From Bacilliculturomica massiliensis (GTDB taxonomy: Bacteria; Bacillota; Clostridia; Peptostreptococcales; Anaerovoracaceae): a DNA stretch of 64,000 bases. Shown here piece after piece: positions 33,751-42,767 of the stretch. Within the stretch, counting starts at the first letter, position 1; each line of letters starts with the position of its first letter. The position numbers and the translations under genes were made by a program. The notes under the pieces were generated by a model. That model did not search any database and had not been told where the DNA came from. It saw only the letters and a program-made list of their open reading frames with translations. The stretch is from assembly GCF_900605495.1 (NCBI RefSeq), contig NZ_LR027603.1, forward strand, positions 433,867 to 497,866, read 5' to 3'.

Positions 33751-34779
33751 ATGCAGAAAATGATGATTGCAAGCAGGGTGAAGCTGGCTGACGGCGAGCC
33801 GGAAGAGACCGCCGTTCCCATGGGCACAATCTGTCAGCTCATCTACTGTCTGAGCGGCGCATTTCAGATCAGACCTCAGACATACGAACCGGAAAACGGG
33901 CGGGAGCTCTGGGTCTCTTTCCCGCAGGCTGTGATCCAGTGCGACGCCTTCTTTGAGGAATACGGAGACTGCCTTGCATCTCTCTGCCGGCGCCGGCCTG
34001 TTTCAGTCTGCGGCTACGCCGACGGCCAGCCCGAGGAAGGGGAGCTGCTGGTCTCCGTTTCGGAGGAGGGAAGGGGCGGAGCCCAGACGGACTGTGTAAA
34101 ACGGAGCATCTCGGGCCGCGACTTCTCGTTCCTCTCCGAGGTGTGGCTCAGGATCCGCTTTGAACGATGCATGGAAGTAAAATTCGTGAGCCAGGTGGTC
34201 TCGTACCTGGATAGCTGCCAGGCGGCTGTGGGAGTCTGCGCCAGATGGGCGGATGTATTCCGTGAAGAAGGACTGTTTGAGGAAACGGACGCAGGGTACT
34301 TCAAGTACGTCTTTTTCAGGGAGCCGGAAGATCGGGAGATCAGCCTGATCTCGTGCCTGACTGTTACGCAGCTTGCGGAGCTGTGGCGTGTCTGGATGGA
34401 TGAAAGGGCTGATACGCTGGAATTTGAGCTGTTCTATGAGCACCTCGGTCAGCTTCCGCCGGCGGTGAGGAGCAGGCTCACCATGGGGCTGCGGCTGGCG
34501 CTGGAACGCGCGGATATACGGGTGGAAAACTGCGGAGAGGAGTTTCGCGTGACGGACAGCGCCGGGGCCAGACTGTGGTTCGATTTCCGCAGCGGATCTG
34601 CGGCGGAGAAGCTCTTTCTGAAGCTGCTGTTCCCCGCGGTTCCCGTGTCCGCCCCGGCTCCGGACGCCGCTTCCGCTCTTTCCCCGGTCTTCGCGGATAG
34701 ACCGGGATGCGGCCTTTCGCAGAGGGGCGCCCGGAGGCCGTGCGGAAAGGGAAGGGAGCGAAACAAGTCGGCAATGTAA
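33751..34779 (+). CDS. Uncharacterised protein in the kdp operon
   Basis: 342 residues that I do not recognise. GGGAGGG seven bases before the ATG, 27 nt after kdpC, and co-direction with kdpD argue for a real gene in the operon. No signal peptide or membrane helix is evident. The middle (about 120-275) looks helical with alternating charges (FLSEVWLRIRFERCMEVKFV, ...LEFELFYEHLGQLPPAV), and it holds many cysteines for a cytosolic protein. The last 50 residues are low-complexity proline/alanine then strongly basic. It could modulate KdpFABC or KdpD, but nothing in the sequence shows how. Confidence 0.65.
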   Translation: MQKMMIASRVKLADGEPEETAVPMGTICQLIYCLSGAFQIRPQTYEPENGRELWVSFPQAVIQCDAFFEEYGDCLASLCRRRPVSVCGYADGQPEEGELLVSVSEEGRGGAQTDCVKRSISGRDFSFLSEVWLRIRFERCMEVKFVSQVVSYLDSCQAAVGVCARWADVFREEGLFEETDAGYFKYVFFREPEDREISLISCLTVTQLAELWRVWMDERADTLEFELFYEHLGQLPPAVRSRLTMGLRLALERADIRVENCGEEFRVTDSAGARLWFDFRSGSAAEKLFLKLLFPAVPVSAPAPDAASALSPVFADRPGCGLSQRGARRPCGKGRERNKSAM

Positions 34780-34794
34780 CGGTGGATCTGCGCG

Positions 34795-34812
34795 TCTTAA
34801 TGAGATCTTAAT
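34795..34812 (+). promoter_or_regulatory. KdpE-like direct repeat upstream of kdpD
   Basis: TCTTAATgagaTCTTAAT: two identical heptamers 11 bp apart, with CATAAT at 34827-34832 as a possible -10. Suggests a separate, probably autoregulated, promoter for kdpDE inside the locus. Confidence 0.6.
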
Positions 34813-34922
34813 ATGGCGAGGAAAATCATAATGTACTTTTGATCGGAACTATAGTATATTTTTCTTGACCGCAAGAAAGATAAGACGGCGGTAAATGTGA
34901 AATATAATTCAGGAGAGACCAC

Positions 34923-37664
34923 ATGACGGAGAGAAGGCCGGACCCGGAGCAGCTGTTGGAGCAGATCAGAGAAGACGCGGCGGAGGGGACGAAAAAGGGA
35001 AAACTGAAGATCTTTTTCGGATATGCGGCAGGGGTGGGAAAAACCTATGCGATGCTGGAGGCCGCGCATCAGGCGCTGGCCCAGGGAGTGGACGTGGCCG
35101 CGGGCTACATCGAACCCCACACCAGACCGGAGACGCTGGCGCTGCTTTCCGGTCTGGAATGCATTCCTCCCCTGAAAATACCCCACCGCAATATTTCCAT
35201 GACGGAATTCGATCTGGACGGAGCCATCGGGCGGGCGCCGCAGCTGATCCTGGTAGACGAGCTGGCCCATACCAACGCGGAGGGCTGCAGGCACAAGAAG
35301 CGGTATCAGGACGTGGAGGAACTGCTGAAAGCCGGCATCAATGTTTACACCACCGTCAATGTACAGCACATTGAGAGTCTGAACGACATCGTAGCTTCCA
35401 TAACGGGAGTGGTGGTCAAGGAACGGATCCCTGACAGTGTGTTTGACTGCGCGGATCAGGTAGAACTGGTGGATATCGAGCCGGACGATCTGATCGAACG
35501 GCTGAATCAGGGAAAGATCTACCGGGAAAATCAGGCCAGAAAAGCGCTGAATCACTTCTTTACGCGGGAAAATCTGGTGGCGCTGCGGGAGATCGCTCTG
35601 CGCCGCACGGCGGACAGAGTCAACAAGACGGTGGAGCGGAATCAGGCGGTAAAAGGCGGATATTTTACAGGAGAGCACATCCTTGTCTGCATCTCGGATT
35701 CGCCGTCGAACCCCAAGGTCATCCGCACGGCGGCCAGAATGGCCGACGCCTTTCACGCGGCGTTTACGGCGATCTGCGTGACGGCTCCGCCGGCAATGGA
35801 AGGACGAGGGGAAACGGACGGGCGGAAAAAAGCCGGAGAAAAGGAGAAGCGGCTGGCAGACAATATCAAGCTGGCAGAACAGCTGGGGGCCAGGATCGCC
35901 GTGGTCGACGGAGACGACGCGCCTTTTCAGATCGCTGAGTACGCCAGGACCAGCGGCGTGTCCAAGATCGTGGCGGGCCGCTCCAACAACAGACGGAGGC
36001 CCTTCTTTCCCAAGCCCAATTTCGTGGAGCGGCTGACGGAGCTGGCGCCAAACATGGATATTTACATTATACCGGACTCCGGTCCCCGCTACAGTCCGGG
36101 AAGAATATCCGAAGCCTCTCCGCATCGGATATCAGGCGGGTTTAAACTGTCGCCGGCGGATCTGCTGAAGTCTCTGGGCATCCTGGCCTGCGCCACGCTG
36201 ATCGGATTCTGGTTCTACGATCTGGGCTTCAGCGAGGCCAATATCATAACCGTTTACATCCTGGGGGTGCTGGTGACGGCCATGGTGACCGAGGGCAAGG
36301 TCTGCAGCGCGGTATCCTCCATCCTCAGCGTACTGGTATTCAACTTTTTCTTCACCGTGCCGCGGTACACGCTGATGGCCTACGACAAGGGCTATCCCGT
36401 AACGTTTTTCGTCATGTTCCTGGCTTCCTTTCTGACCAGCACGCTGACCATGCGGGTCCGGGAGCAGCTCAGGCAGTCCGCCGGAAAAGCGTACCGCACG
36501 GAGGTCCTGCTGGAGACCAGCCAGAAGCTGCAGAGGGCTGCAGGGGGCAAAGATATCATAGAGCAGACGGCGGGCCAGATCAGAAAGCTTCTGGCCAGGA
36601 CCGTTCTGTTCTACACCGTGGAGGGAAAAGGCCTGAGCGAACCGCTCATTTATAAGGATGAGGACGACGGAGAGATCTACGACAGTCCGGACGAGCGGGC
36701 GGTAGCTCAGTGGGTGTGCCGCAACAACAAGCACGCCGGCGCAACCACCAATACCCTGCCGGGGGCCAGGTGCCTTTATCTGGCCGTGCGCAGCCATGAG
36801 ACAGTCTTTGCCGTGGTGGGCATCGCCATGAAGGGAAAAGACCCCATGGAATCCTTTGAAAAAAATCTGCTCATCGCCATGCTGGGTGAATGCGCACTGG
36901 CCCTGGAAAAGGAAAAGATCGGCGCTGTCAAGAAGCAGGTAGAGATGAAAGCACAGCAGGAACAGCTCCGCGCCGACCTGCTGCGGGCAATCTCCCACGA
37001 TCTGCGCACGCCCCTGACCAGCATCTCCGGCAACGCCGGCGTGCTCATGGAAAACTCGGAGATTCTCGACGAACCTCGGAAGAAACAGCTCTATACGGAC
37101 ATCTACGACGATTCTATGTGGCTGATCAATCTGGTGGAGAATCTTCTCTCTATCACGAGGTTTGACAACGGCAAACTGCGGATGGAGCTGCAGCCGGAGC
37201 TGATCGAAGACGTGCTGGACGAGGCGCTGGCTCATGTGAGCCGCAAGAAAGCGGAGCACCTGATCAGGGTGGATATGGGGGACGAACTGCTGATGGCTAG
37301 GATGGACGCCCGGCTCATCGTGCAGGTGGTCATCAATATAGTGAACAACGCGATCAAATATACCAGACAGGGATCCGAGATCGTAGTTTCCGCCAGAAAA
37401 GAAGGGGAAGACGTTCTGGTAGAGATCGCCGACAACGGGGAGGGAATATCGGACGGATCGAAAGAACGGATCTTCGATATGTTCTACACCGCGGGCGGAG
37501 AGGGGGGCGACAGCCGCAGAGGGCTGGGTCTGGGCCTGGCGCTGTGCAAGTCCATCATCGAGGCTCACGGCGGAAAAATCGGGGTGAAAGACAACGCGCC
37601 CTGCGGCACGGTCTTTTATTTCACGCTGAGATCAGAGGAGGTAAACTGCGATGACCAACAATAA
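34923..37664 (+). CDS. kdpD: Osmosensitive K+ channel sensor histidine kinase KdpD
   Basis: 913 residues, full length. Order: KdpD N-terminal domain with Walker A (GYAAGVGKTYAML, about 36-48) and LVDELAHTN; universal-stress-like domain (about 245-375); four membrane helices (about 415-510); GAF-like region; HisKA with H692 in AISHDLRTPLTSI; and a HATPase with NIVNNAIKYT, DNGEGISDG and GLGLGLALCKSI. KdpD phosphorylates KdpE when K+ is limiting. The start follows AGGAGAGACCAC, and its end overlaps kdpE by 14 nt. Confidence 0.96.
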   Translation: MTERRPDPEQLLEQIREDAAEGTKKGKLKIFFGYAAGVGKTYAMLEAAHQALAQGVDVAAGYIEPHTRPETLALLSGLECIPPLKIPHRNISMTEFDLDGAIGRAPQLILVDELAHTNAEGCRHKKRYQDVEELLKAGINVYTTVNVQHIESLNDIVASITGVVVKERIPDSVFDCADQVELVDIEPDDLIERLNQGKIYRENQARKALNHFFTRENLVALREIALRRTADRVNKTVERNQAVKGGYFTGEHILVCISDSPSNPKVIRTAARMADAFHAAFTAICVTAPPAMEGRGETDGRKKAGEKEKRLADNIKLAEQLGARIAVVDGDDAPFQIAEYARTSGVSKIVAGRSNNRRRPFFPKPNFVERLTELAPNMDIYIIPDSGPRYSPGRISEASPHRISGGFKLSPADLLKSLGILACATLIGFWFYDLGFSEANIITVYILGVLVTAMVTEGKVCSAVSSILSVLVFNFFFTVPRYTLMAYDKGYPVTFFVMFLASFLTSTLTMRVREQLRQSAGKAYRTEVLLETSQKLQRAAGGKDIIEQTAGQIRKLLARTVLFYTVEGKGLSEPLIYKDEDDGEIYDSPDERAVAQWVCRNNKHAGATTNTLPGARCLYLAVRSHETVFAVVGIAMKGKDPMESFEKNLLIAMLGECALALEKEKIGAVKKQVEMKAQQEQLRADLLRAISHDLRTPLTSISGNAGVLMENSEILDEPRKKQLYTDIYDDSMWLINLVENLLSITRFDNGKLRMELQPELIEDVLDEALAHVSRKKAEHLIRVDMGDELLMARMDARLIVQVVINIVNNAIKYTRQGSEIVVSARKEGEDVLVEIADNGEGISDGSKERIFDMFYTAGGEGGDSRRGLGLGLALCKSIIEAHGGKIGVKDNAPCGTVFYFTLRSEEVNCDDQQ

Positions 37665-38391
37665 ACCCAATATCCTGGTGGTGGAGGACGACCGCGCCGT
37701 GCGCAATCTCATTACCACCACGCTGGAGACCCAGGGATATCACTACCGCACGGCGGAGACGGGGGGAAGCTCGATCATGGAAGCGGCCTCCGCCAATCCG
37801 GATATCATCATTCTGGATCTGGGCCTGCCGGATATGGACGGGGTGGATATCATCAAAAAGATACGCACCTGGTCCTGCGTGCCCATCATGGTAGTCAGCG
37901 CCAGAAGCGAGGAGCGGGATAAAATTGCGGCGCTGGACGCGGGAGCCGACGATTATCTGACGAAGCCTTTCAGCGTGGATGAGCTGCTGGCCCGGCTGCG
38001 GGCCACCCTGCGCCGGATCAGTTACGAGCAGGGCCGCAGACCGGAAGACGACGCGGTCTTTGTGAACGGCGGGCTGAAGATCGACTATGCGGCTGGCTGC
38101 GTTTACGTGGACGCGAAAGAGATCCATCTGACTCCCATCGAATATAAGCTGATCTGTCTGCTGTCGCGCAATGTGGGAAAGGTGCTGACCCACAACTTCA
38201 TATTGAAAGAGATATGGGGAAACGCGCTGCCCGGCGACGTTCCGTCCCTGCGGGTGTTCATGGCGACGCTGCGAAAGAAGATCGAGCCCGTTCCTGCAAG
38301 TCCCAAGTATATCCAGACTCATATCGGAGTGGGATACCGTATGCTGCGCATTGAGGGCGCGGAGGACGCAGCGGCGGGAGGGCGCGGATGA
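37651..38391 (+). CDS. kdpE: Response regulator KdpE (OmpR family)
   Basis: 246 residues. The receiver has D13, D14, phospho-acceptor D56 in DIIILDLGLPDMDG and K in DYLTKPF; the C-terminal winged helix (about 145-235) includes LTPIEYKLICLLSRNVGKVLT and the HIGVGYRM end typical of OmpR/PhoB proteins. The ribosome site GAGGAGG lies within kdpD. It should bind direct repeats such as those at 26444-26492, 28997-29014 and 34795-34812. Confidence 0.95.
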   Translation: MTNNKPNILVVEDDRAVRNLITTTLETQGYHYRTAETGGSSIMEAASANPDIIILDLGLPDMDGVDIIKKIRTWSCVPIMVVSARSEERDKIAALDAGADDYLTKPFSVDELLARLRATLRRISYEQGRRPEDDAVFVNGGLKIDYAAGCVYVDAKEIHLTPIEYKLICLLSRNVGKVLTHNFILKEIWGNALPGDVPSLRVFMATLRKKIEPVPASPKYIQTHIGVGYRMLRIEGAEDAAAGGRG

Positions 38392-38431
38392 TCCGGAGGG
38401 CAGTCCCGCCCGCCGGTGAAAAGGACATAAA

Positions 38432-38474
38432 AAAGCAGCGTGACAGTTGTTCCCATCGTCACGCTGCTTTTCTT
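38432..38474 (+). terminator. Terminator of kdp operon
   Basis: 12-bp stem AAAGCAGCGTGA / TCACGCTGCTTT (38432-38443 and 38459-38470) followed by T-rich sequence. With an A-run on the other side it may also serve the convergent gene at 38526-39443. Confidence 0.88.
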
Positions 38475-38525
38475 TTCGTCTATGGCTTCGGATCACGGTC
38501 TCCCGAAAGGGGGACGGCCCCTCAG

Positions 38526-39443
38526 CTACATGATGCCGCCAAAGCCGGAGGAGGCGTCGTATTCGAAGGTGGAGACCTCAGTATTCGGGGCTTTGCCCTC
38601 ATAGGATGTCTCGTAGGTAACGGCGATCTGGTAGATGGAAGAATCGGTCTTCCCTTTGAAATCGTATCTGATATAGCCGCCGTCCAGATAGTCGTCCAGG
38701 GTCAGCTCGTCATTGTCCAGCTGTTCTTCGGTAAACCGTTCAAAGACGGCGTTCTTTCCGTCCACTGTCACGGACTTGATCTCGATCTTGTTCAGTCCCG
38801 CCATCTCGGCAAAACGGCCTTTATAGATCCCGAGAGCGTAATAATCGCCGCCATTTCCCAGGATGGATTCGTATGCTATATTGAGCATTCCGGTGGTGGA
38901 GTGCAATATCACGGTATTTGTGTATTCGTCCCAGCCCACCATGTAGCCCAGCGTCTCCGCCAGGTACTTTACGGGTGCGTAGGTCCGCTGGTTCTGAAGG
39001 ACCGCCGTGGTGTCCATGGCGATGGTTTTGGAAACGCCCATGTTGTCCATGGGTGCAGTCATCTCTTTGTCGTCTGCATTGAAGAAATGAGTGACGTAGG
39101 CTGCTTCCTTGCTGCCGATAGTAAAGGAAACGGTCTCGCTTCCCATAAAGAAGACGGCGTCGCCGTCTTTGACGACTATGGGAGAAGTCTCAGGCGTGAA
39201 ACTGCGGGTAAACGAGGCGCTTTCCTCCTCCTCATACCAGGTGACCTTCAGGCCCATGGCCGTGGCGATGGGGGACAGGGGCGTCAGCGTGCGGTCGTCG
39301 GCGTTGACAAAGGGCTTAGCGTCCGGAAAGGACACATCGGCGTCGTCAAGTTTGACGGTGACCGGGTCTGCGGCGAAAACGCTCATGGGCAGCAAAGTCA
39401 GAAGCAGGATTGCGGCCAGTACGATCGTTAGTGTTTTTTTCAT
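38526..39443 (-). CDS. Exported copper-amine-oxidase N-terminal-domain protein
   Basis: 305 residues from the ATG at 39443, which has AAGGAGGAACCG upstream. A signal peptide (KKTLTIVLAAILLLTLLPMSVFA, about 2-24) is followed by two copies of the 'stalk' copper-amine-oxidase N1-like module: PFVNADDRTLTPLSPIATAMG...VTWYEEEESA and NQRTYAPVKYLAETLGYMVGWDEYTN. These modules are common in cell-surface proteins of Clostridia and need not bind copper. The C-terminal 120 residues, rich in acidic residues, are not recognised. Function unknown, probably wall-associated. Confidence 0.8.
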   Translation of the reverse strand: MKKTLTIVLAAILLLTLLPMSVFAADPVTVKLDDADVSFPDAKPFVNADDRTLTPLSPIATAMGLKVTWYEEEESASFTRSFTPETSPIVVKDGDAVFFMGSETVSFTIGSKEAAYVTHFFNADDKEMTAPMDNMGVSKTIAMDTTAVLQNQRTYAPVKYLAETLGYMVGWDEYTNTVILHSTTGMLNIAYESILGNGGDYYALGIYKGRFAEMAGLNKIEIKSVTVDGKNAVFERFTEEQLDNDELTLDDYLDGGYIRYDFKGKTDSSIYQIAVTYETSYEGKAPNTEVSTFEYDASSGFGGIM

Positions 39444-39561
39444 CGGTTCCTCCTTGCGGTAGATGCTGTTATGACGATTGCTTTGCGCCTGTCCGGTACA
39501 GCCGCCCGCCTGCGGCGGGGGGACTATGGCGGGATATGGCGCGCTGCGTCTGATATAGAAG

Positions 39562-39590
39562 ATTGTACCATAAAATACGGAGGAATACAA
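39562..39590 (-). promoter_or_regulatory. Promoter of the copper-amine-oxidase-N protein gene
   Basis: Minus strand TTGTAT (39590-39585), 17-nt spacer, TACAAT (39567-39562). The plus strand also reads TTGTAC-N17-TACAAT, because the site is partly symmetrical. Confidence 0.55.
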
Positions 39591-39646
39591 TTATCGTTTG
39601 AGATGTTTCGATGGATGGCGGCCGCCATGCGGCCGTCCTTTAACGT

Positions 39647-40951
39647 TCAGCTTCCGGCGGCGACCCCGTCGATGACGATCTCCACGAAGCGCCGCAGGAC
39701 CACGGCGGCCTCGGCCCGGGCGGCGGCGTCTTTCGGGGCGAACAGGCGGCCGTCCTCAGGATGGATTCCGCTTTCGGCGGATGGGAGGGTCCCCAGGGGG
39801 ATGCCGCTCATCACGTCCGCCTGCTGCATGGCCTGTACCGCGTCTTTCATGCTGCCGGTGATCTCGTCGTCGTCTGCGAAAACCACCGCTTCACGGACTG
39901 CGGGGAGGGCGTATCCCAGCTTGTCTGCATACCGCTGCATCATGACCGCCATCTCTTCACGGGTCACGGGACGGTCGGGTTCAAAGGTATTGGCGCCGGG
40001 GCCGCTCACAATGCCCTTCGACGACGCCCACTCCACAAAGGAGGCGTAGTAGGCGGTGGCGGCAACGTCGGAAAACCGGCCGGAAGAAGCGTAGTCCGCC
40101 GGGTCGATTCCGGCCAGCCGTCCTAACGCTGTGACGAACATGCCCCGCGAGATGACGGTGTCGGGGCTGAATGTGGTCTCGCCGGTGCCGGAAAACAGGC
40201 CGCGTCTGGCGACAAAATCGATATCCCGCTTTGCCCAGTGAACCGCCGTGTCCGTAAATGCCGGGGCGAGCTTGTAACCCACGCCATAGACGGAAAAATG
40301 ATCGATGAAGCCGACCACGCTGCCGCTGTCGTCGTGCTGAAGGGCGTCTTCTGTTTTTCCGTCGGCAAGATCCGGCCTATAGCCGGAAGGGTAGAGCCAT
40401 TCCGCGCCGCCCGTGCCGTCCGCGTAGACGAGATACAGTCCCTCGACATCTTCCGCGGCGGCGGGGGTGTAGGCAAGGCCCACGGACACGCTGCCCACGT
40501 TGGACAGATAGACCGGCCGGCCGTCTTTCTGGAAGCTGATCTTTAAGTCATAAGCCGGCCGGGAGCCGACAGCGGAAAGGGCGTCCCCGGTCAGATCGGT
40601 GGCTCTGGCGGCAGTGAAAGTCACGTCCCCGCCGGTCTGGCGGGCGATCTCGGCCAGCTGAGCCGGTCCGAATGTCAGATCCGCAACGGATGTATTGATG
40701 GTCATGTACTTCACATTGTTGTTGGGGTCAACAAGCCGGTCAAGGGCCGCCCGCTTGATGGCGATGGAAAAACCGTCGCAGGCCGCTGTTGTGGCCGCAT
40801 CGTACTGCACCGCGATGCCATAATTCTTACGGCCCTTTTGCTCTGCGGCGTTCAGGGCCCTGGTAATGGCCTCCGACGTGCCGCCGTCGTCCGCCGTTCC
40901 CACAGCGGCGCCGTCTTTCACCGTGACGGGCGTTTCGATCACGGCCAGCAC
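39647..40951 (-). CDS. SLH-anchor half of a frame-shifted LRR/SLH surface protein
   Basis: 434 residues in the frame after the break, beginning at a GTG with no ribosome site, so probably not made independently at present. It carries a spacer domain (about 1-215) and three S-layer-homology modules: FTDTAVHWAKRDIDFVARRG, FSDVAATAYYASFVEWASSKG and FADDDEITGSMKDAVQAMQQ, each with a TxPDxxxxR-like part. SLH modules bind pyruvylated wall polymers. Deleting one of the two 40-bp copies at 41001-41080 joins it in frame to the LRR half, giving 1026 residues. Confidence 0.85.
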   Translation of the reverse strand: MLAVIETPVTVKDGAAVGTADDGGTSEAITRALNAAEQKGRKNYGIAVQYDAATTAACDGFSIAIKRAALDRLVDPNNNVKYMTINTSVADLTFGPAQLAEIARQTGGDVTFTAARATDLTGDALSAVGSRPAYDLKISFQKDGRPVYLSNVGSVSVGLAYTPAAAEDVEGLYLVYADGTGGAEWLYPSGYRPDLADGKTEDALQHDDSGSVVGFIDHFSVYGVGYKLAPAFTDTAVHWAKRDIDFVARRGLFSGTGETTFSPDTVISRGMFVTALGRLAGIDPADYASSGRFSDVAATAYYASFVEWASSKGIVSGPGANTFEPDRPVTREEMAVMMQRYADKLGYALPAVREAVVFADDDEITGSMKDAVQAMQQADVMSGIPLGTLPSAESGIHPEDGRLFAPKDAAARAEAAVVLRRFVEIVIDGVAAGS

Positions 40952-42767
40952 AGGGCTGTCCGGCTGGGGCGGCTGCGGGGCCGTGATCGCGATGCGGGAA
41001 CGGCCGCCCCCGGAGCTCGAATGCCCGCCTCCGCCGCTGGCGGCCGCCCCCGGAGCTCGAATGCCCGCCTCCGCCGCTGGGCGCGGACGGGTTTACGGTG
41101 ACGGTGCAGCTCGCTGTTTCGCCTCCTTGCCGGGCGGTGGCGGTGATGATGGCTGTGATGGCCGTGCCTGTGGAAACGGCGGTCACGCTGCCGCTTCCGT
41201 CCACCGTGACCACGCCGGTGTCGCTGCTCTCCCAACTCACGACAGGCACGGCGCCGGTGGGTCTCAGCGTGGCAGTTAGTTTTTGACTTTGACCGGTTTT
41301 CAGCTGCAGCGTGTTCAGGTCAAGGGTCAGGTCGTACTCCACAGTAAGCAGCTCTTCCCAGCCTCCGCTGTCATAGCCCTTCCCGTTTTTGGGGACATAA
41401 AAGGTCAGGCCGGAACTTGTATCCTCGAAAGTGGAGGAAGCGATCGCCGGAGCGGTGGTGGATTCCATAATGATGCGGTCGAGGCTGGTGCAGCCGGAAA
41501 ACGCAGATCCCCCAATTTGAGTCAGGCCGTTGGGCAGCGCCTGCAGGGCGAGGTTCTCGCAGCCGGAAAACGCATATTCTCCGATTTGTTTCAGCCCCTC
41601 CGGCAGCGCCTGCAGGGCGAGGTTCTCGCAGCCGGAAAACGCATATTCTCCGATTTGTTTCAGCCCCTCCGGCAGCGCCTGCAGAGCAAGGTTCTCGCAG
41701 CCGGAAAACGCAGATCCTCCAATTTGAGTCAGGCCGTTGGGCAGCGCCTGCAGGGCGAGGTTCTCGCAGCCGGAAAACGCATATTCTCCGATTTGTTTCA
41801 GCCCCTCCGGCAGCGCCTGCAGAGCAAGGTTCTCGCAGCCGGAAAACGCCGATTCCTCAATTTGAGTCAGGCCGTTGGGCAGCGCCTGCAGGGCGAGGCC
41901 CCTGCAGTTGGAAAACGCGGATTCTCCAATTTGTTTCAGCCCCTCCGGCAGCGCCTGCAGGGCGAGGCTGGTGCAGTTGGAAAACGCATAGCCGTCAATT
42001 TGAGTCAGACCCTCGGGTAGTGCCTGCAAGGCAAGGTTAGGACAGTTGGAAAACGCAGATTCCCCAATTTGAGTCAGGCCGCTGGGCAGCGCCTGCAGGT
42101 CCAGGTTTGAGCAGTGATAAAACGCATACTGCCCAATTTGAGTCAGGCCGTCCGGAAGGGTCAGCGTCTGCAGTTTTGTTATGTTGCCTACCTGAATAAT
42201 CGTATCGTTTCGCATGGTTTTAAGGTTCGCCATGGGGGACAAGTCAAGGGCTGTCAGACTGTCCCAGCCGCTATCCCTGTGAAACCGCTCTAACAGATAT
42301 CTCCAATTTTGTCCTGTGATCTCCACCGCGCTGCCGGTGAGCTCGATGGCGGTGACGGTCATTTTGTCGCCGGGCGGAAGGGCGGCAAGAGCGGTTTCAA
42401 TAGCTGTTTCCATCTCGTCGCCGTCGCCGTTGTCGTTAAAAGTCACTTCCAAAACAACGTCTTGAACGCCTTGCGCGTTCGACGGGACGTTTTCCGCTCC
42501 CATCCGCCTGACGTCCGCGAGGGCGATGGGTCCCGGCGCGGGTCTGGCGTCTTCTTTCTCTCCGCTGTAGATCTGGCAGACAAAGCCGCAGGGCTGACCC
42601 TCGGCCACCATATAGCCGCATTCCGTCGTGTGCGGCCGGCGGTGACCGCGCGGCCCCCCGGCGCCTGACGGCGTGGTTTCCGCATATGCCGCCGAGCTCA
42701 GCTGTCCCAACAGCAGGGCGGCGCACAGCAGCAGCGATAGGCTGCGTTTGTGTGTTCTGTTCTTCAT
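40827..42767 (-). CDS. LRR (BspA-like) half of a frame-shifted surface protein
   Basis: 646 residues as it stands. Signal peptide 1-29 (SLSLLLCAALLLGQLSSAAYA), an unassigned domain to about 200, ten 23-residue leucine-rich repeats of BspA type (LPxGLTQIGxSAFSxCxNLALQA), a bacterial Ig-like (Big2) domain with VSWESSDTGVVTVDGSGSVTA, then a Ser/Gly hinge. After the 40-bp duplication the frame turns into an arginine-rich nonsense tail ending at 40827, without the SLH anchor, so the current product would be released instead of wall-bound. GGAGGGAAAGAGC precedes the start. Probable target of the MalT-like regulator next door. Confidence 0.85.
   Translation of the reverse strand: MKNRTHKRSLSLLLCAALLLGQLSSAAYAETTPSGAGGPRGHRRPHTTECGYMVAEGQPCGFVCQIYSGEKEDARPAPGPIALADVRRMGAENVPSNAQGVQDVVLEVTFNDNGDGDEMETAIETALAALPPGDKMTVTAIELTGSAVEITGQNWRYLLERFHRDSGWDSLTALDLSPMANLKTMRNDTIIQVGNITKLQTLTLPDGLTQIGQYAFYHCSNLDLQALPSGLTQIGESAFSNCPNLALQALPEGLTQIDGYAFSNCTSLALQALPEGLKQIGESAFSNCRGLALQALPNGLTQIEESAFSGCENLALQALPEGLKQIGEYAFSGCENLALQALPNGLTQIGGSAFSGCENLALQALPEGLKQIGEYAFSGCENLALQALPEGLKQIGEYAFSGCENLALQALPNGLTQIGGSAFSGCTSLDRIIMESTTAPAIASSTFEDTSSGLTFYVPKNGKGYDSGGWEELLTVEYDLTLDLNTLQLKTGQSQKLTATLRPTGAVPVVSWESSDTGVVTVDGSGSVTAVSTGTAITAIITATARQGGETASCTVTVNPSAPSGGGGHSSSGGGRQRRRRAFELRGRPFPHRDHGPAAAPAGQPCAGRDRNARHGERRRRCGNGGRRRHVGGHYQGPERRRAKGP
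41001..41080. repeat. Exact 40-bp tandem duplication that breaks the reading frame
   Basis: Bases 41001-41040 and 41041-41080 are identical. Forty is not a multiple of three, so two copies put the LRR and SLH halves out of frame; one copy (or four) restores it. It lies in the Ser/Gly hinge between Ig-like and SLH parts. Confidence 0.95.
41469..42158 (-). repeat. Ten 69-bp leucine-rich repeat units
   Basis: Ten consecutive units of 69 bp, each coding 23 residues, several nearly identical (KQIGEYAFSGCENLALQA occurs three times). Such homogeneity invites recombination that changes repeat number without breaking frame. Confidence 0.9.

Noticed and set aside
41283..42020. 245-residue repetitive frame opposite the LRR region
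   Set aside because: The periodicity is only the mirror of the 69-bp repeats on the coding strand.
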